Origin: Paludibacteraceae bacterium
Lineage (GTDB): Bacteria; Bacteroidota; Bacteroidia; Bacteroidales; Paludibacteraceae
Direction of reading: 5' to 3'
Assembly (NCBI GenBank): GCA_024405855.1
Contig: JAKSNZ010000008.1
Span: 1-61,402 of the forward strand
DNA: 61,402 bases
The position numbers and the translations under genes are program-made. This document shows, one piece after another, positions 1-8,293 of this stretch. Position 1 is the first letter of the stretch. Every line of letters starts with the position of its first letter. The notes below the pieces were generated by a model. That model ran no database searches. It was not told where the DNA came from and saw only the letters and a list, made by a program, of their open reading frames with translations.

Positions 1-101
1 GTAAGATGGGTATTGTTACTGATATTAAGCAGGCGCTGCGTAGGGCGTATGCTCTGAAAATAAACTACTCGGCAGCCCAACGTGCCAATTCTAATTTATA
101 A
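1..101 (+). CDS. exbD: ExbD/TolR-family biopolymer transport protein, C-terminal end only
   Basis: Reading from base 3, the last 32 codons encode a tail with the sequence KMGIVTDIKQALRRAYALKI, followed by TAA at 99-101. This matches the C-terminus of Bacteroidota ExbD proteins, which sit in the inner membrane with ExbB and TonB and couple the proton-motive force to outer-membrane transport. The N-terminal membrane anchor lies outside the window. The last codons form the left arm of a long inverted repeat (87-193), so the gene end and the repeat are fused. The assignment rests on a short segment, but the match is characteristic. Confidence 0.75.
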   Translation, partial: KMGIVTDIKQALRRAYALKINYSAAQRANSNL

Positions 102-193
102 AGGCATCTTTTCCGCTTTCGCCTCAGTCATTTAGGTCCACTAAACTCCTTCGGCGGAAAGACGGAAAATCTGCTCTTTAAAATTAGAAATTT
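87..193. repeat. Imperfect long inverted repeat (REP-like) overlapping the exbD stop
   Basis: The outer arms are AATTCTAATTTA (87-98) and a near-complement at 179-192. Inner arms TTTTCCGCTTTCGCC and GGCGGAAAGACGGAAAA also pair, and the centre carries TTTAG/CTAAA around 140-156. The whole can fold into one long hairpin between the exbD stop and the terminator. It looks like a dispersed palindromic element rather than a simple terminator, because it is long and lacks a following T-run. Confidence 0.6.
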
Positions 194-204
194 ATATAAA
201 AAGT

Positions 205-235
205 TCCCGAAACATTAAGTTTTCGGGATTTTTTT
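205..235 (+). terminator. Rho-independent terminator after exbD
   Basis: An 8-bp stem TCCCGAAA / TTTCGGGA (205-212, 221-228) with an 8-nt loop is followed by seven T residues (229-235). It separates the upstream exb operon from the M23 peptidase gene, whose -7 box begins immediately after it. Confidence 0.85.
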
Positions 236-236
236 G

Positions 237-244
237 TATTTTTG
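237..244 (+). promoter_or_regulatory. Bacteroidota -7 element for the M23 peptidase gene
   Basis: TATTTTTG fits the TAnnTTTG consensus exactly. Transcription would start near 250, leaving a leader of about 20 nt before the ATG at 272. This argues against the in-frame TTG at 242, which lies inside the box. No good -33 TTTG is seen; that region is occupied by the terminator stem. Confidence 0.55.
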
Positions 245-271
245 TGCTTCGTAAAAATTATTGTAAAAATA

Positions 272-1924
272 ATGAAAAAGTATATTCTATTTGCTTTAAT
301 TGCGTTGTTAGCAGTATCTGCCGGTGCGTTTCAGTTGCGTCAGCCAATGGATTTGCCACTTGAGTTGTCTGCTAATTTTGGTGAGTTAAGACCTAATCAT
401 TTCCATTCAGGTCTTGATATGAAGACGCAGCAGAAAGTAGGACAGCCGGTATATTCAGTATATGACGGTTATGTGTCAAGAATCAGTGTTTCCGCCACGG
501 GATACGGAAACTGTCTGTATGTAAACCATCCTGAAATAGGACTTACTTCAGTATATGGACACCTCCACTATTTTGAGCCCAAACTAGATTCCATCTTAAA
601 GGAAAGGCAGTATGCGGAACAAAGATTTGATGTTGACTTTTTTTTGGAGCCCGATGCCTGTCCTGTAAAAAAGGGAGACAGAATTGCCACAAGTGGAAAT
701 AGTGGCTCATCAGGTGGTCCTCATCTGCATTTTGAAATAAGGGATATGAAAAGTGAGGCGGTGATGGACGCACAACGCTTTTACCATATAAAGGATACAA
801 CATCGCCACGTTTCCATAGAATTTTTATTACTCCTGTACCTGGTGAGGGTGTTGTTGATGGTGGTGCAATGACAAAAGATTATTCAATGGAACAACTTAA
901 GACACCTGTTAAGGCATACGGTAGAATTGGTATTGGTGTAAAGGCAAATGAATATATGACAGGTACGGCAAATATTTATGGCGTTCACACATTGAAAATG
1001 GAGGTTGATGGAAAAACCAAATTCTCGTATAATATTGAACAATTCAGTTTTGATAGTACAAGATACATAAACTCTTTCATTGATTATGAATTATGGAGAA
1101 AGGGCAGGGGTATGGTTATGAAAACCTATTTGCCTGACAATCCATGTATGGAGTATATTAGAGAACAGACTGACGGAGGTTATCTGTTGATTAATGAAAA
1201 CAGGGATTATAAGGTTAAACTGACAATTACTGACTACAGAAACAATGTGTCAACCTTTAATTTTACAATTAGAGGAGACAGTACGGTTATCCCTGTTGTT
1301 TCAGCGTTTAACGGGGGCAGATATTTTATGTGGAATTTCAGTAACAGTGTTATCGAAGATGATTTTTACTTTAATCTGCCTAAAGGTTCTCTGTATAACA
1401 CATTGTATTTCAAATACAAATGTAAGGTGGATTCTACGGCTTGTTCAAATATACATCAGGTTCACTACTCATCCGTGCCTTTGCAAAAGTATGCTGACAT
1501 AAAAATCAAGTTGACCAATGACACACTTGTCAATAAGAACCAATATTATATAGGCTATAGCACAGACGGAAGGTATTACAGTTATTCTAAAGGTTCTTAT
1601 GACAATGGTTGGATGGTTGGAACCACAAGGGCATTGGGTTTTTATAGGGTATTGACAGACCAGACCAAGCCTACAATAAAATATCTTGGAAAAAAGGCAG
1701 ATACTATAAAGTTCTCAGTTGTTGATGACGAAAGTGAGATAGGTAAGTTTGAAGGGTATATTGACGGTAAATGGGCACCTTTCTACTACGATGCCAAAAG
1801 TCTTGCCATAACATATACTTTTGACCCAAAGAGGGTTGAATCAGGAAAGAAACACAGTGTGTCACTTACTGTATATGACCACTGCGGGAATGCCTCAACG
1901 CTCAAAACCTCAGTTCAGTGGTGA
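272..1924 (+). CDS. Secreted M23-family metallopeptidase (LytM-like)
   Basis: The 550-residue product starts with a signal peptide (about residues 1-20, hydrophobic core ILFALIALLAV). The zinc site is readable as H45-x3-D49 (FHSGLD) and the HxH motif H151-L-H153 (GGPHLHFEIRD), the classic LytM/M23 arrangement, with a further H97-L-H99. These peptidases cut peptide cross-bridges in murein or act as envelope amidase activators. The domain occupies roughly residues 25-180. The remaining ~370 residues are beta-rich with Ig-like segments of unknown role, a layout common in Bacteroidota M23 proteins. It is convergent with folB (one base between stops). I chose the ATG at 272 because it opens directly on the signal peptide and follows the promoter. 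Confidence 0.88.
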   Translation: MKKYILFALIALLAVSAGAFQLRQPMDLPLELSANFGELRPNHFHSGLDMKTQQKVGQPVYSVYDGYVSRISVSATGYGNCLYVNHPEIGLTSVYGHLHYFEPKLDSILKERQYAEQRFDVDFFLEPDACPVKKGDRIATSGNSGSSGGPHLHFEIRDMKSEAVMDAQRFYHIKDTTSPRFHRIFITPVPGEGVVDGGAMTKDYSMEQLKTPVKAYGRIGIGVKANEYMTGTANIYGVHTLKMEVDGKTKFSYNIEQFSFDSTRYINSFIDYELWRKGRGMVMKTYLPDNPCMEYIREQTDGGYLLINENRDYKVKLTITDYRNNVSTFNFTIRGDSTVIPVVSAFNGGRYFMWNFSNSVIEDDFYFNLPKGSLYNTLYFKYKCKVDSTACSNIHQVHYSSVPLQKYADIKIKLTNDTLVNKNQYYIGYSTDGRYYSYSKGSYDNGWMVGTTRALGFYRVLTDQTKPTIKYLGKKADTIKFSVVDDESEIGKFEGYIDGKWAPFYYDAKSLAITYTFDPKRVESGKKHSVSLTVYDHCGNASTLKTSVQW

Positions 1925-1925
1925 T

Positions 1926-2270
1926 TTATAGCGTTACGCTGACCTTCTCAATGTCACCGCCAATGGGAGGATTAAGTTTATAGACGGTAACAGTGGCGTT
2001 GCTTATTGAAGTGAATCTTTCAAGCAACGCTTTCTTTATTCTTAGTGCCACATTTTCAATAAGATGGCTTGGAATCATCATCTGTTCCTTGACTACATTA
2101 TATACTTCTGCGTAATTTACAGCGTCATCAATATTGTCAGATTCCGCCGCAATGCCAGCATCGTATGTAAAATCAAGGTCAACACTAAAATAAGTGCCTA
2201 CTTTTCTTTCCTCTTCAAAACACCCGTGATGGGCGTAGAATTGCATGTTTTCTAATCTTATTGTAGCCAT
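1926..2270 (-). CDS. folB: Dihydroneopterin aldolase FolB
   Basis: The 114-residue protein has the FolB N-terminus (LENMQFYAHHGCFEEER) and the C-terminal PPIGGDIEKVSVTL strand typical of the tunnelling fold. FolB cleaves 7,8-dihydroneopterin to 6-hydroxymethyl-dihydropterin and glycolaldehyde in tetrahydrofolate synthesis in the cytoplasm; it works as an oligomer. Length is normal for the family (about 115-125). It is a single-gene unit facing the M23 gene, with its own -7 box only 7 nt before the ATG, suggesting a leaderless or nearly leaderless mRNA. Confidence 0.9.
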   Translation of the reverse strand: MATIRLENMQFYAHHGCFEEERKVGTYFSVDLDFTYDAGIAAESDNIDDAVNYAEVYNVVKEQMMIPSHLIENVALRIKKALLERFTSISNATVTVYKLNPPIGGDIEKVSVTL

Positions 2271-2277
2271 ATCAACG

Positions 2278-2285
2278 CAAAGTTA
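2278..2285 (-). promoter_or_regulatory. -7 element for folB
   Basis: On the minus strand the sequence is TAACTTTG, an exact TAnnTTTG. Only 7 nt separate it from the folB ATG (2270), so the transcript would begin at or next to the start codon. Confidence 0.5.
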
Positions 2286-2328
2286 ATAAATAAATGAGAA
2301 ATGAGAAATCAGAAATCAGAATTTTTAC

Positions 2329-2336
2329 TATATTTG
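2329..2336 (+). promoter_or_regulatory. -7 element for the 2363-3987 operon
   Basis: TATATTTG matches TAnnTTTG. It lies 26 nt before the ATG at 2363. No convincing -33 TTTG precedes it; the upstream DNA is a purine-rich run of GAAATGAGAAATCAG type. Confidence 0.5.
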
Positions 2337-2362
2337 TAGGGTAAAATAAATTTTTTTCAACT

Positions 2363-2641
2363 ATGGCAAGTAGAAGAGGATTAAAAAAGGATTTGAATTA
2401 CCTGTATTCAGACCTGATGTTAGAGGCATACGCCGCTTTTTTTAACTCAAAAAAGAAAGATGAGGAGAAGGCAAATGCACTCATTTCAAAAATTTCAGAC
2501 AATTTTATGGATTTTGTAAACAGAGCAAGCCACACTGACGGCAAAGAGAATAAAAAACTTGCCAAGAAATATTATAAAGAGTTGTGGGATGCCGTTTATA
2601 AAGATGTAATTGCAATTTCAGAAGAGATTGACAAGCTTTAA
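2363..2641 (+). CDS. Small conserved-type hypothetical protein
   Basis: This is a 92-residue, highly charged, helical protein with many Lys, Glu and Asp residues and no signal peptide or membrane segment. I do not recognise a named domain. It has its own -7 promoter box and a good ATG, and it is followed after 3 nt by the acyltransferase gene, so it is probably translated as the first gene of a three-gene operon (unknown, PlsC-like acyltransferase, nitrilase). The composition suggests a small cytoplasmic helical bundle; function unknown. Confidence 0.65.
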   Translation: MASRRGLKKDLNYLYSDLMLEAYAAFFNSKKKDEEKANALISKISDNFMDFVNRASHTDGKENKKLAKKYYKELWDAVYKDVIAISEEIDKL

Positions 2642-2644
2642 TTA

Positions 2645-3193
2645 ATGAGCAATTTCTGCGGTTTCTTGCTTAAGGTCTTTGGGTGGAAAATCAAAGGTGA
2701 GTTTCCTCCTTTGAAGAAACTTGTGGTTTGCGTTGCTCCGCACACGTCAAATCTTGATTTCTTTATAGGCAAACTTGCGTACGCATCGTTGGGGCTGAAG
2801 ATGTCATTCCTGATAAAAAAGGAGTGGACAAGACCACCTTTGGGTAAATTTATGCGTAAGCATGGTGCCATAGGAATAGACCGCAGTAAACACAATTCAA
2901 TGACTGACATACTCTCTGAACTTTTCCGTAAAAAAAGAGAGTTACACCTTATAATAACCCCTGAGGGCACACGCAAGCGGAATCCTAATTGGAAGTTAGG
3001 CTTCTATTACATAGCAAAAAAGGCTGGAGTGCCAATTCTTATAGTAAGTATGGACTATAAGAAAAAGGAGATTTCAATACTTGGCATATATAAGCCTACC
3101 GATGATGAGGAAGCCGATATTGTTGCAATAAAAAACTACTACAAAGGGGTGACCGCATGTCATCCTAAAAGATTTACACTTGGACTTGATTAA
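2645..3193 (+). CDS. PlsC-like 1-acyl-glycerol-3-phosphate acyltransferase family protein
   Basis: The 182-residue protein carries the acyltransferase block I H33-T-S-N-L-D38 (Hx4D catalytic pair) and block III P106-EGTR110, the phosphate-binding motif. These enzymes move an acyl chain from acyl-ACP or acyl-CoA to a lysophospholipid or related acceptor at the inner membrane. It is shorter than classical PlsC (about 240) and lacks a clear N-terminal transmembrane helix, like a common compact Bacteroidota subgroup; the acceptor is therefore uncertain. Its TAA overlaps the next ATG (TAATG), indicating translational coupling to the nitrilase. Confidence 0.82.
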   Translation: MSNFCGFLLKVFGWKIKGEFPPLKKLVVCVAPHTSNLDFFIGKLAYASLGLKMSFLIKKEWTRPPLGKFMRKHGAIGIDRSKHNSMTDILSELFRKKRELHLIITPEGTRKRNPNWKLGFYYIAKKAGVPILIVSMDYKKKEISILGIYKPTDDEEADIVAIKNYYKGVTACHPKRFTLGLD

Positions 3194-3987
3194 TGGAACA
3201 GCAGTTGGAAGAGTTGAAAGTGCTTGTGGTTCAGGCAGATGTCAAGTGGGAAGACATTGATGCCAACTTAAATCATTTTGAAGAGTTGATAGCAAACTCA
3301 GGTGAGAGTTTTAATGTGGTTCTGCTTCCTGAAATGTTTTCAACAGGTTTTAGCGGTAATGCGCAGCAACTTGCAGAGCCTACTACAGGAAGAACCATTC
3401 TACGCATAAAAAATTGGGCAAAACGCTTTAACTCACTTGTGGTTGGAAGTTATATTGCAGAGGAAGGCGGACTATACTACAATCGTGGTTTTGCAATTGA
3501 GCCAGATGGTACCAGTCATTATTATGATAAACATCATTTGTTCTTTGGTTGGGAGAAGGAGTTTTTTGCACCAGGCAAGGAACGCCTGATATTCAGTTAT
3601 AAAGGGTGGAATATCTCTCTTGTTATATGTTATGACCTCCGATTCCCTGTTTGGCTGCGTAACCAAAACTTGGAATATGACGTAATGTTTTGCGTAACCC
3701 AATGGCCTGTCAGCCGTCAGCAGATTCTTGAAACGCTGACACAGGCAAGAGCCATAGAGAATCAGGCATATATGGTATCGTGTAACCGTATTGGCATTGA
3801 CGGTAACATGATAAAGTACATTGGCGGCTCTCAAGCCGTTGATTTTAACGGGAAAATAATTGACCGCCTTGCAGACTCTACAGAAGAGGCAAAAGTCATC
3901 ACCCTAAAAAAATACCCTCTCACCAGCAATAGGGAGAAGGCACCTGTTTGGGAAGACGCAGAAAAGTTTAGTGTACTAAATGACTGA
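3193..3987 (+). CDS. Nitrilase-superfamily amidohydrolase (omega-amidase type)
   Basis: The 264-residue enzyme shows the Glu-Lys-Cys triad of the C-N hydrolase fold: E47 in LLPEMF, K113 in YDKHHLFF and C146 in VICYDLRFPVW. The short length and the motif contexts are closest to YafV/omega-amidase proteins, which deamidate alpha-keto-glutaramate or keto-succinamate, a metabolite-repair role. The substrate is inferred from family likeness only. It begins inside the stop codon of the acyltransferase and is the last gene of the operon, ending 5 nt before the converging fabG stop. Confidence 0.85.
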   Translation: MEQQLEELKVLVVQADVKWEDIDANLNHFEELIANSGESFNVVLLPEMFSTGFSGNAQQLAEPTTGRTILRIKNWAKRFNSLVVGSYIAEEGGLYYNRGFAIEPDGTSHYYDKHHLFFGWEKEFFAPGKERLIFSYKGWNISLVICYDLRFPVWLRNQNLEYDVMFCVTQWPVSRQQILETLTQARAIENQAYMVSCNRIGIDGNMIKYIGGSQAVDFNGKIIDRLADSTEEAKVITLKKYPLTSNREKAPVWEDAEKFSVLND

Positions 3988-3992
3988 GTGTT

Positions 3993-4736
3993 TTAGCTCA
4001 TACCGCCGCAGACGTGTATTACTTGCCCTGTAACGTATGTTGAAAGGTCAGAAGCAAGAAAAGTTGCAACATTGGCAACATCTTCAGGAGTTCCGCCACG
4101 GCGTAGAGGAATTGTCTTTACCCATTGTTCACGCACTTCATCACTAAGTTTTGCAGTCATGTCAGTAATTATGAATCCTGGAGCAATGGCATTAACCCTT
4201 ACTCCTCTTGGACCTATTTCCTTTGCCATTGACTTGGTAAGACCTATCAGACCTGCCTTTGAGGCTGCGTAGTTTGCCTGTCCTGCGTTGCCTCCAACAC
4301 CAACAACAGATGACATGCTGATTATTGAACCGCTACGCTGTTTCATCATAACAGGAGCAATGGCGTGCATAAAGTTAAACGCTGATTTAAGGTTTACCGT
4401 TATTACAGCATCCCATTGTTCCTCTGTCATTCTTAGCATCAGAGTGTCTCTTGTTATGCCTGCATTGTTTACAAGAATGTCTATTTTGCCAAAATCATTA
4501 AGAACAGCATCTATTACAGCATGTGCTTCATCAAACTTTGCGGCATTGCTTGCATAACCTTTTGCCTTGACACCCAATGCCTCTATCTCAGAAACTGTAT
4601 TTAGGGCAATGTCATCAATAACCAAATCAGTAAATGCTATGTCGGCTCCTTCAGAAGCAAACTTAAGAGCAATGGCTTTGCCTATTCCTCTTGCCGCACC
4701 AGTAATAAGTGCCACTTTGTTCTCCAGTAATTTCAT
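3993..4736 (-). CDS. fabG: 3-oxoacyl-[ACP] reductase FabG
   Basis: This 247-residue short-chain dehydrogenase has the NADPH loop TGAARGIG (12-19), NNAG (90-93), N115, and the catalytic S143, Y156 and K160 in a YAASK motif. FabG reduces beta-ketoacyl-ACP to beta-hydroxyacyl-ACP in fatty acid elongation and acts as a tetramer in the cytoplasm. Length and all active-site positions are standard. It lies 11 nt downstream of the polyprenyl synthase gene and is presumably transcribed with it. Confidence 0.9.
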   Translation of the reverse strand: MKLLENKVALITGAARGIGKAIALKFASEGADIAFTDLVIDDIALNTVSEIEALGVKAKGYASNAAKFDEAHAVIDAVLNDFGKIDILVNNAGITRDTLMLRMTEEQWDAVITVNLKSAFNFMHAIAPVMMKQRSGSIISMSSVVGVGGNAGQANYAASKAGLIGLTKSMAKEIGPRGVRVNAIAPGFIITDMTAKLSDEVREQWVKTIPLRRGGTPEDVANVATFLASDLSTYVTGQVIHVCGGMS

Positions 4737-4747
4737 ATTTTAGAATT

Positions 4748-5710
4748 TTAGTTTTTCCTTTCCGCTACATATTTGACAAATTCAACAAGTGCATTTCTGT
4801 ATTGAGATGGCGGAAATGCCTCAATCATCTCTATTGCCCTGTTCTGTATGTTTTCAAGACGTTTTGTTGCGTATTCAATGCCACCTTTTTCAAGTGCCAG
4901 CGTTTGCAGATAGTTTACGTCAACCTCATCAATGGCAGACAGAATTGATGATTTTACGGCATTGTCAGAATTGTTGTACACATATATCAGAGGCAATGTT
5001 ATTTTCCCCTCAAGTAAATCCTTGCCTGACGGCTTTCCCGTTTGTGATGTTGGTATAAAATCAAAAATGTCATCCTTGATTTGAAAGCAGATGCCAATTT
5101 GTTCTCCTATAGATGCCATTTTCAACTCTTTTTCAATGTCAATGTTGTTTGATGATATTGAACCTATTTTTGCACACGCTGCAAACAGTGCGGCTGTCTT
5201 GTTTTTTATTACATTGAAATAGGCGTTTTCATCAAACAGTCTCACTTTTGTGTTCTCCATCTGATATAACTCACCCTCAGAGAGTTGCTTGCCAAGAGAA
5301 GAGAGTGTTTTTATTATTGAAATGTTCTCAGTTTCAGCCGCTTCAATAAGAGCGGTGGACAGCATGAAATCTCCACCAAGAATGGCTATCTTATTGTTGA
5401 ACTTTGCTTTTGCCGATAGCATTCCACGCCTTTCATTGCTGTCATCAACCACATCGTCATGGACAAGACTTGCAGAGTGCAGCAATTCAAGTGACACTGC
5501 TGCGTTTATGGTTGATTGTGTTATGCCACCACAGATGCCTGCACTGAGCAATACCAATATTGGTCTCATCTGTTTCCCTTGTGTCTGCTTGATATGCTCC
5601 ATCATAAGCCCAAGTGTAGGGTTTACTGAACTAAGCATTTCATCGTAGGTGCTTTGGAACAGTAGAAACGAGTCCTGAATAGGTTGTTTTATGGTTGCAA
5701 GCGATGCCAT
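4748..5710 (-). CDS. All-trans polyprenyl diphosphate synthase
   Basis: The 320-residue protein has both Asp-rich motifs of trans-prenyltransferases: D85-D86-V-V-D89-D90 and D213-D214-I-F-D217. It elongates allylic diphosphates with isopentenyl diphosphate, most likely to the C35-C50 side chain of menaquinone given its length and IspB/HepT-like layout; product length cannot be read with confidence. It is the first gene of a two-gene operon with fabG. Confidence 0.87.
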   Translation of the reverse strand: MASLATIKQPIQDSFLLFQSTYDEMLSSVNPTLGLMMEHIKQTQGKQMRPILVLLSAGICGGITQSTINAAVSLELLHSASLVHDDVVDDSNERRGMLSAKAKFNNKIAILGGDFMLSTALIEAAETENISIIKTLSSLGKQLSEGELYQMENTKVRLFDENAYFNVIKNKTAALFAACAKIGSISSNNIDIEKELKMASIGEQIGICFQIKDDIFDFIPTSQTGKPSGKDLLEGKITLPLIYVYNNSDNAVKSSILSAIDEVDVNYLQTLALEKGGIEYATKRLENIQNRAIEMIEAFPPSQYRNALVEFVKYVAERKN

Positions 5711-5737
5711 AAAGTTATTGTCATATATCTTAACTTA

Positions 5738-5745
5738 CAAAGATA
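5738..5745 (-). promoter_or_regulatory. -7 element for the polyprenyl synthase-fabG operon
   Basis: The minus strand reads TATCTTTG, an exact TAnnTTTG match, 27 nt before the ATG at 5710. It is back-to-back with the promoter of the 5795 gene. Confidence 0.55.
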
Positions 5746-5778
5746 GTGATTTTGATTGAAAAAGTGTTGTTTTTTGCT

Positions 5779-5786
5779 TAACTTTG
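5779..5786 (+). promoter_or_regulatory. -7 element for the 5795 lipoprotein gene
   Basis: TAACTTTG matches TAnnTTTG and is only 8 nt from the ATG at 5795, implying a leaderless or near-leaderless transcript. A possible TTTG at 5751-5754 is a little far (24 bp). Confidence 0.5.
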
Positions 5787-5794
5787 CAAAGTAA

Positions 5795-7228
5795 ATGTTG
5801 CGTTTTGTCAAATATATTGCTTTTGTACTGTCTGTTTTGGTAGTGTTGGTATCGTGTGAGGCTGATAAGGTGAACACTTCGCCTGATATAAAACTCTCTT
5901 TCAGTGCCGATACCATATCGTTTGACACTATTTTTACAGCAAAAGGCAGTACCACTAAAAAACTTAAAATCTACAACCGATGTAAAAACAAGGTGGTGGT
6001 GTCAAGCATTCTTGTAAACGGGAACCAATATGAGTTGAACCTTGACGGAAGAAAAGGCCGTAATTTCCAGAATGTTACAATTAATGCCAATGACAGTATG
6101 GTTGCGTATGTGCAGGTTTATATTGACCCTAATGATGACAAGCAACCGTTTTTGGTTGAGGGCTCATTGGATTTTATGACAAACGGAAATGCACAGCAGG
6201 TTCATCTGTCAGCATACGGCAGAAATGCCAAGAGATTCCGTAATCATACATTCAACTCTGATACTGTAATAACAAGTTATCTTCCTATTTTAGTGTTTGA
6301 TACTTTGGTTGTTGCTGAAGGCAAGACACTTACGGTTACTGACGGAGCCACACTCTATTTTCACGATAAGGCATTGTTGAAAGTAGATGGTACATTGGTT
6401 ATGAGCGGAGCGTTGGGTAAGGAGGTTACAATGAGAGGGGATAGAAGTGATTTTATGAACACAAATCCGCCTCTTAATTATGATAACGCTTCATCTCAAT
6501 GGGGTGGTATATGGCTGACTTCAACAAGCAGGAATAATGAGTTGAATTACGCAAATGTCCGCAATGCAACATTCGGCATAGTGCTTGATTCTTTGCAAAC
6601 GGCTGAAAAGGCACTTCTTATAAAGAACAGTAAAGTGTTTAATTCAAGTGGAAACCTTATTTGGACTAAAGGCACTAAGGCTGACATCAGTATTGAAAAT
6701 TCCCTTATCTACGATGCAGGCGGTTACCTATTGTCAGTAAATGGTGGCAATATTAATGTTACGCACTGCACATTCTCAAATTCGTATAGTTATACTTGGG
6801 GCTCAAGAACGTGTCCGTCTGTAATGATTTCAAGCGTGCTTGATTCAGTATCGGTGCCTGTTAATGCCAATTTTTACAATACCATAATCTACGGAGGCTA
6901 CACTGATGAAATTGTCTTCTCTAGAAAAGAGGGGGAAGAGGCTCAGTGCGTATATCAGTTCAAGAACTGTCTTGTTAAGGAATCCGCAGGTAAAGTAGAT
7001 GACAAATTTATTGATTGTAAAATAAATGAATCGCCGTTGTTTGTACATGAAGGGTGGAGTGAAGATGTAAAATCCGCTAATCCTCACAAGTATGATTTTC
7101 ATCTTCAAGACGGCTCCCCGGCAATAGGTGCCGCTGACCCTCAGATTTCCAAGTCATTCCCCGTAGATTTGGATGGTGTCAACCGATTGTCAAGAGAGGT
7201 TACGGATATTGGGTGCTATACTAAATAG
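5795..7228 (+). CDS. Right-handed parallel beta-helix lipoprotein
   Basis: The 477-residue product has a lipoprotein signal with lipobox LVSC, Cys at residue 21. After a beta-sandwich-like N-terminal part (about 30-140), residues 170-440 show repeated short Asn/Gly-rich strands typical of a beta-helix (for example NSKVFNSSG and NSLIYDAGG). Such proteins are usually polysaccharide-binding or surface-exposed. No lyase catalytic pattern is recognisable. It is followed after 33 nt by a secreted EEP-family hydrolase and may be co-transcribed with it. Confidence 0.75.
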   Translation: MLRFVKYIAFVLSVLVVLVSCEADKVNTSPDIKLSFSADTISFDTIFTAKGSTTKKLKIYNRCKNKVVVSSILVNGNQYELNLDGRKGRNFQNVTINANDSMVAYVQVYIDPNDDKQPFLVEGSLDFMTNGNAQQVHLSAYGRNAKRFRNHTFNSDTVITSYLPILVFDTLVVAEGKTLTVTDGATLYFHDKALLKVDGTLVMSGALGKEVTMRGDRSDFMNTNPPLNYDNASSQWGGIWLTSTSRNNELNYANVRNATFGIVLDSLQTAEKALLIKNSKVFNSSGNLIWTKGTKADISIENSLIYDAGGYLLSVNGGNINVTHCTFSNSYSYTWGSRTCPSVMISSVLDSVSVPVNANFYNTIIYGGYTDEIVFSRKEGEEAQCVYQFKNCLVKESAGKVDDKFIDCKINESPLFVHEGWSEDVKSANPHKYDFHLQDGSPAIGAADPQISKSFPVDLDGVNRLSREVTDIGCYTK

Positions 7229-7261
7229 TGAATAGTTAATCACCATTAACTTTCAACTAAC

Positions 7262-8293
7262 ATGAAACATCTTGTTGCAATATTTTTATTATTCTTCGGT
7301 TCATTGTCTTTGTACGCCGGAAATACTGTCCGTGTGCTAAGCTATAATGTTGAGAATCTGTTTGACTATAAGAAAGACAGCGTTAAGAACGATGCTTCTT
7401 TCACCCCTGAAGGAGACCATTATTGGGATTATAACAAGTATCAAAGGAAATTGGTGAACCTGTCACAGGCTATAACCGCCGCAGGAGGTTGGGAAGGTGC
7501 CGCCGTTATTGGACTGTATGAGGTGGAGAATGACTATGTGTTGGACGGACTCACAAAATACTCTCCGTTAAAAAAGCGTGGTTACAAGTATGTACACTAT
7601 GAGAGCCTTGACCCAAGAGGTATTGATGTTGCATTGCTCTATGACCCGTCACGTGTTCAGATTTTGAAGTCGGCTCCCATAAAACCATTTTGTAAGAACA
7701 AGACAATGAGGTCAAGAGACATCCTTTATGTAAAGGCTCTTGTGCTTAAATCTGATACCGTACACTTTTTCCTTTGTCACACTCCTTCAAGAATAGGCGG
7801 TGCTGAAAAAACGGAGTGGAAGCGTAATTGTGTTATGGGTATGGTACGTCAGAAAGCCGATTCAATAAATGCCCATGCCAATGCCAATATAATAATTATG
7901 GGTGATTTTAATGATTACCCTGACGATGTCAGCATCAGTAAGGTGCTTGGTGCCTTAAAACCGTACGATGAGGATTATGGTGGATATGTTTACGGTGATT
8001 TTTACTACAATATGTTTTGGCTGTTTCAGGAGCAAGGCAAGGGAAGTTACAAGTATCAGGGTGAATGGAATATGCTTGACCAAATTATAGTATCGGGTAA
8101 CTTGTTGATTGACAAGCCAAAAGGGCTGCACACCACGCAAGGCGATGCACATATTTTTGATGAGGATTTTCTTTTGGAGGACGATACAAAATATTCAGGT
8201 TCAAAGCCTTTTAGAACATACAACGGCAGACGCTACATTGGAGGCTACTCTGACCATCTGCCAATTTATTTGGATTTGAAAATGCTGAAGTGA
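7262..8293 (+). CDS. Secreted endonuclease/exonuclease/phosphatase-family protein
   Basis: The 343-residue protein has a signal peptide (1-19) and the EEP metal and catalytic motifs: SYNVENLF with N29 and E31, MGDFNDYP near residue 215, and the C-terminal YSDHLPIY containing the catalytic His. The family cleaves phosphodiester or phosphomonoester bonds with Mg2+. Export suggests a role in nucleic acid or phospho-compound breakdown outside the cytoplasm; the substrate cannot be told. Its 3' end overlaps the converging rsmD gene by 28 bp. Confidence 0.85.
   Translation: MKHLVAIFLLFFGSLSLYAGNTVRVLSYNVENLFDYKKDSVKNDASFTPEGDHYWDYNKYQRKLVNLSQAITAAGGWEGAAVIGLYEVENDYVLDGLTKYSPLKKRGYKYVHYESLDPRGIDVALLYDPSRVQILKSAPIKPFCKNKTMRSRDILYVKALVLKSDTVHFFLCHTPSRIGGAEKTEWKRNCVMGMVRQKADSINAHANANIIIMGDFNDYPDDVSISKVLGALKPYDEDYGGYVYGDFYYNMFWLFQEQGKGSYKYQGEWNMLDQIIVSGNLLIDKPKGLHTTQGDAHIFDEDFLLEDDTKYSGSKPFRTYNGRRYIGGYSDHLPIYLDLKMLK

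Noticed and set aside
242..271. TTG start for the M23 peptidase giving ten extra residues
   Set aside because: It lies inside the -7 promoter box and precedes a perfect signal peptide start at 272.
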